Positions 62,590 to 64,000 of a DNA stretch of 64,000 nt are shown here, piece after piece (position 1 is the first letter of the stretch; the number at the start of each line of letters is the position of its first letter). This DNA is from Pararge aegeria (lineage: Eukaryota > Arthropoda > Insecta > Lepidoptera > Nymphalidae). The DNA lies in assembly GCF_905163445.1 (NCBI RefSeq), contig NC_053204.1, positions 1,681,501-1,745,500 on the forward strand. The letters run 5' to 3'. Made by a program: the position numbers and the translations under genes. Under the pieces are notes generated by a model, which was not told where the DNA came from, did no database searches, and saw only the letters and a list, made by a program, of their open reading frames with translations.

Positions 62590-63291
62590 TCCCGCTAATT
62601 CCATACTTATTTAGTTTTTCGAGCTCAAAAGTCTAATAGAAGTTTCATAAAGCAATATTTATCGGATTTTTAAACTTTAACTTTTTAACTTAAATTTAGA
62701 AATAGATTCTTAGCGGGAAATTAAAAAAAAATAACCTTATTCAATTATAGAAAATTAGTAGGGTCTTTAGGTCCTTTCTTTAATTTCCCGTTAATTTCGA
62801 TCTCGAAAGTCTGATAGGAGTTTCATAAAACACCATTTGTTTAATTCTCTAATTGCTATAACTTTTGAACGAATCATCTGATTTTCACGTGGTGGCATTT
62901 GACGCAGCTTATTGAGTCCTATGAAGAATTCTAGATCAAAAATCATTCAGACGAAAATTTTCAAAATTATTCTTAAAAAACACTTTTTTGGAATTTTTCG
63001 TTTTAGATATCTCTCAAACGGATCAACCGATTTTTACCGGACCGGCGGCGATCGACGGTGTTTAACAAGTTTAAGAGCTGATTAGTTTTTGATCGGTAGA
63101 GTCGTTTAAAAGTTATTCTAAAAAAACATTTTTCAAAATTTTTATTTTTAGATTTCACGGAATCTATCGGTCCGAATCGATCTCTAAATTGTAGAAAATC
63201 TATGTTTAGTAAAGCTCTTTCGAATGCCGCGAATCGCGATCCAATCGATCAAGCCGTTCAATAGTTATGAGAGGTTTACATACATACATAA

Positions 63292-63337
<46 letters not shown>

Positions 63338-63480
63338 ACATGATGACATCATCGCGCGACCAATAACTTGATTTTTTTTTATTTTCTTAGCGGGAAGTTA
63401 AAAAGTCCACAACAGCATATGTCTATTTTTTAGGGTTGACTTTTACGCGGACGAAATCGCGAGGGACCGCTAGTAAACTA
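62590..63480. mobile_element. Dispersed noncoding repeat with CA microsatellite
   Basis: The motif cttcccgctaatt/cttagcgggaa recurs (62590, 62710, 62798, 63388), together with tctgataggagtttcataaa twice. An (AC)n tract of about 39 bp lies at 63294-63332. The end (gcggacgaaatcgcgaggga, ccgctag) is Helitron-like. Confidence 0.45.
63294..63332. repeat. (AC)n microsatellite
   Basis: Uninterrupted AC dinucleotide tract of about 19 repeats following a (TACA)n run. Confidence 0.95.
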
Positions 63481-63689
63481 TATACTTGAATTCTTCAGCT
63501 GCACATTTAGTTCACAGAACACCAAACCCAGTTAGATTAACTAGATTACCATTACCCAATTTCAACGTCTTCGGCCGAGAAATGGAGAAACCTATCTCTC
63601 AGTATAAATCAGAGTGATTTCCATAGCTATGCATAATATGGGAACTTGCTTAACAACTAGGGTGGCCATCTTTGAGTGAATGAGTGAAT

Positions 63690-64000
63690 CATATTATAGA
63701 ATAGAATAGAAAAACTTTATTGCAACAAAACACAAAAACAACGAAAACAGTAATAGTACTTAGTGCTAGGGTGCAAAGGCAGCCTTATCACTAAAAGTGA
63801 TCTTTTAAATGTAACCTAACCACACACACACACTTTACTAACTATTTTTTTATTTCCTTTTTCTTCTTTTAAGTTACAATTAAAGCTACATAATAGTAAT
63901 GTCTTAATTTCAATCTGTCTATGTATGTTCCGAGGGCGAGGGCTGGTTATCCTTGACACAGATAAAATCTAGCTAGGGTAGCCAGTTCGTCAACTCATTA
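63690..64000 (-). mobile_element. LINE 3' end entering from the right edge
   Basis: On the minus strand a 3' UTR ends ttgcaataaagtttttctat followed by a (TTCTA)n tail (plus strand atagaatagaatag at about 63697-63712). Upstream motifs (ccttatcactaaaagtgatc) resemble 22000 and 55545. The coding part lies beyond the window. Confidence 0.55.

Overview
This is eukaryotic DNA, almost certainly from a lepidopteran, most likely a butterfly. The evidence is spliced insect genes (an RR-type cuticular protein, an ommochrome-binding-protein-like gene and a DUF229 gene), AT-rich introns, tRNA-derived SINEs with (ATG)n tails, short Helitron-like repeats ending CTAG, and many non-LTR retrotransposons (Jockey/CR1, RTE, R1, LOA and restriction-like-endonuclease types). 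The species cannot be named from sequence alone. Most of the window is transposon-derived; only a few percent is host coding sequence.

Layout: 1-5.5 kb holds the last two visible exons of a DUF229 (alkaline-phosphatase-fold) gene on the plus strand. Its 3.85-kb intron carries a foldback MITE, a Jockey/CR1-type LINE with an 835-codon open frame, and an inverted 3' end of the same LINE. 5.9-15.2 kb is a 44-bp-unit minisatellite of about 140 copies with higher-order organisation, including a 38-unit (1,672 bp) tandem duplication. It is interrupted by a decayed R1-clade element (6.0-8.8 kb) and a small hAT-type MITE. 15.3-21 kb is SINEs, RTE pieces, MITEs, a tRNA-Lys(UUU) gene and one or two orphan exon-like segments.

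21.5-34.6 kb (minus strand) is a six-exon cuticular protein gene, pro-resilin-like, 198 codons, reconstructed with every splice phase consistent. Its third intron contains an intact 288-codon secreted ommochrome-binding-protein-like gene on the opposite strand with its own TATA/Inr core promoter. 34.6-46.3 kb is repeat-rich, including a nest in which an R1-clade copy sits in a SINE and itself carries a possible solo LTR and a LINE fragment.

46.3-54.7 kb is a two-layer nest. A dead non-LTR element with a C2H2 finger, reverse transcriptase and a restriction-like endonuclease is split by a 5.8-kb LOA-clade retrotransposon with two intact ORFs and a 13-bp target-site duplication. 54.7-64 kb is further SINEs, MITEs and LINE ends with no convincing host gene.

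The host genes are unrelated units and not an operon. The mobile elements interact by nesting, which gives a relative insertion order at several loci. All calls come from reading the sequence; no database search was run.
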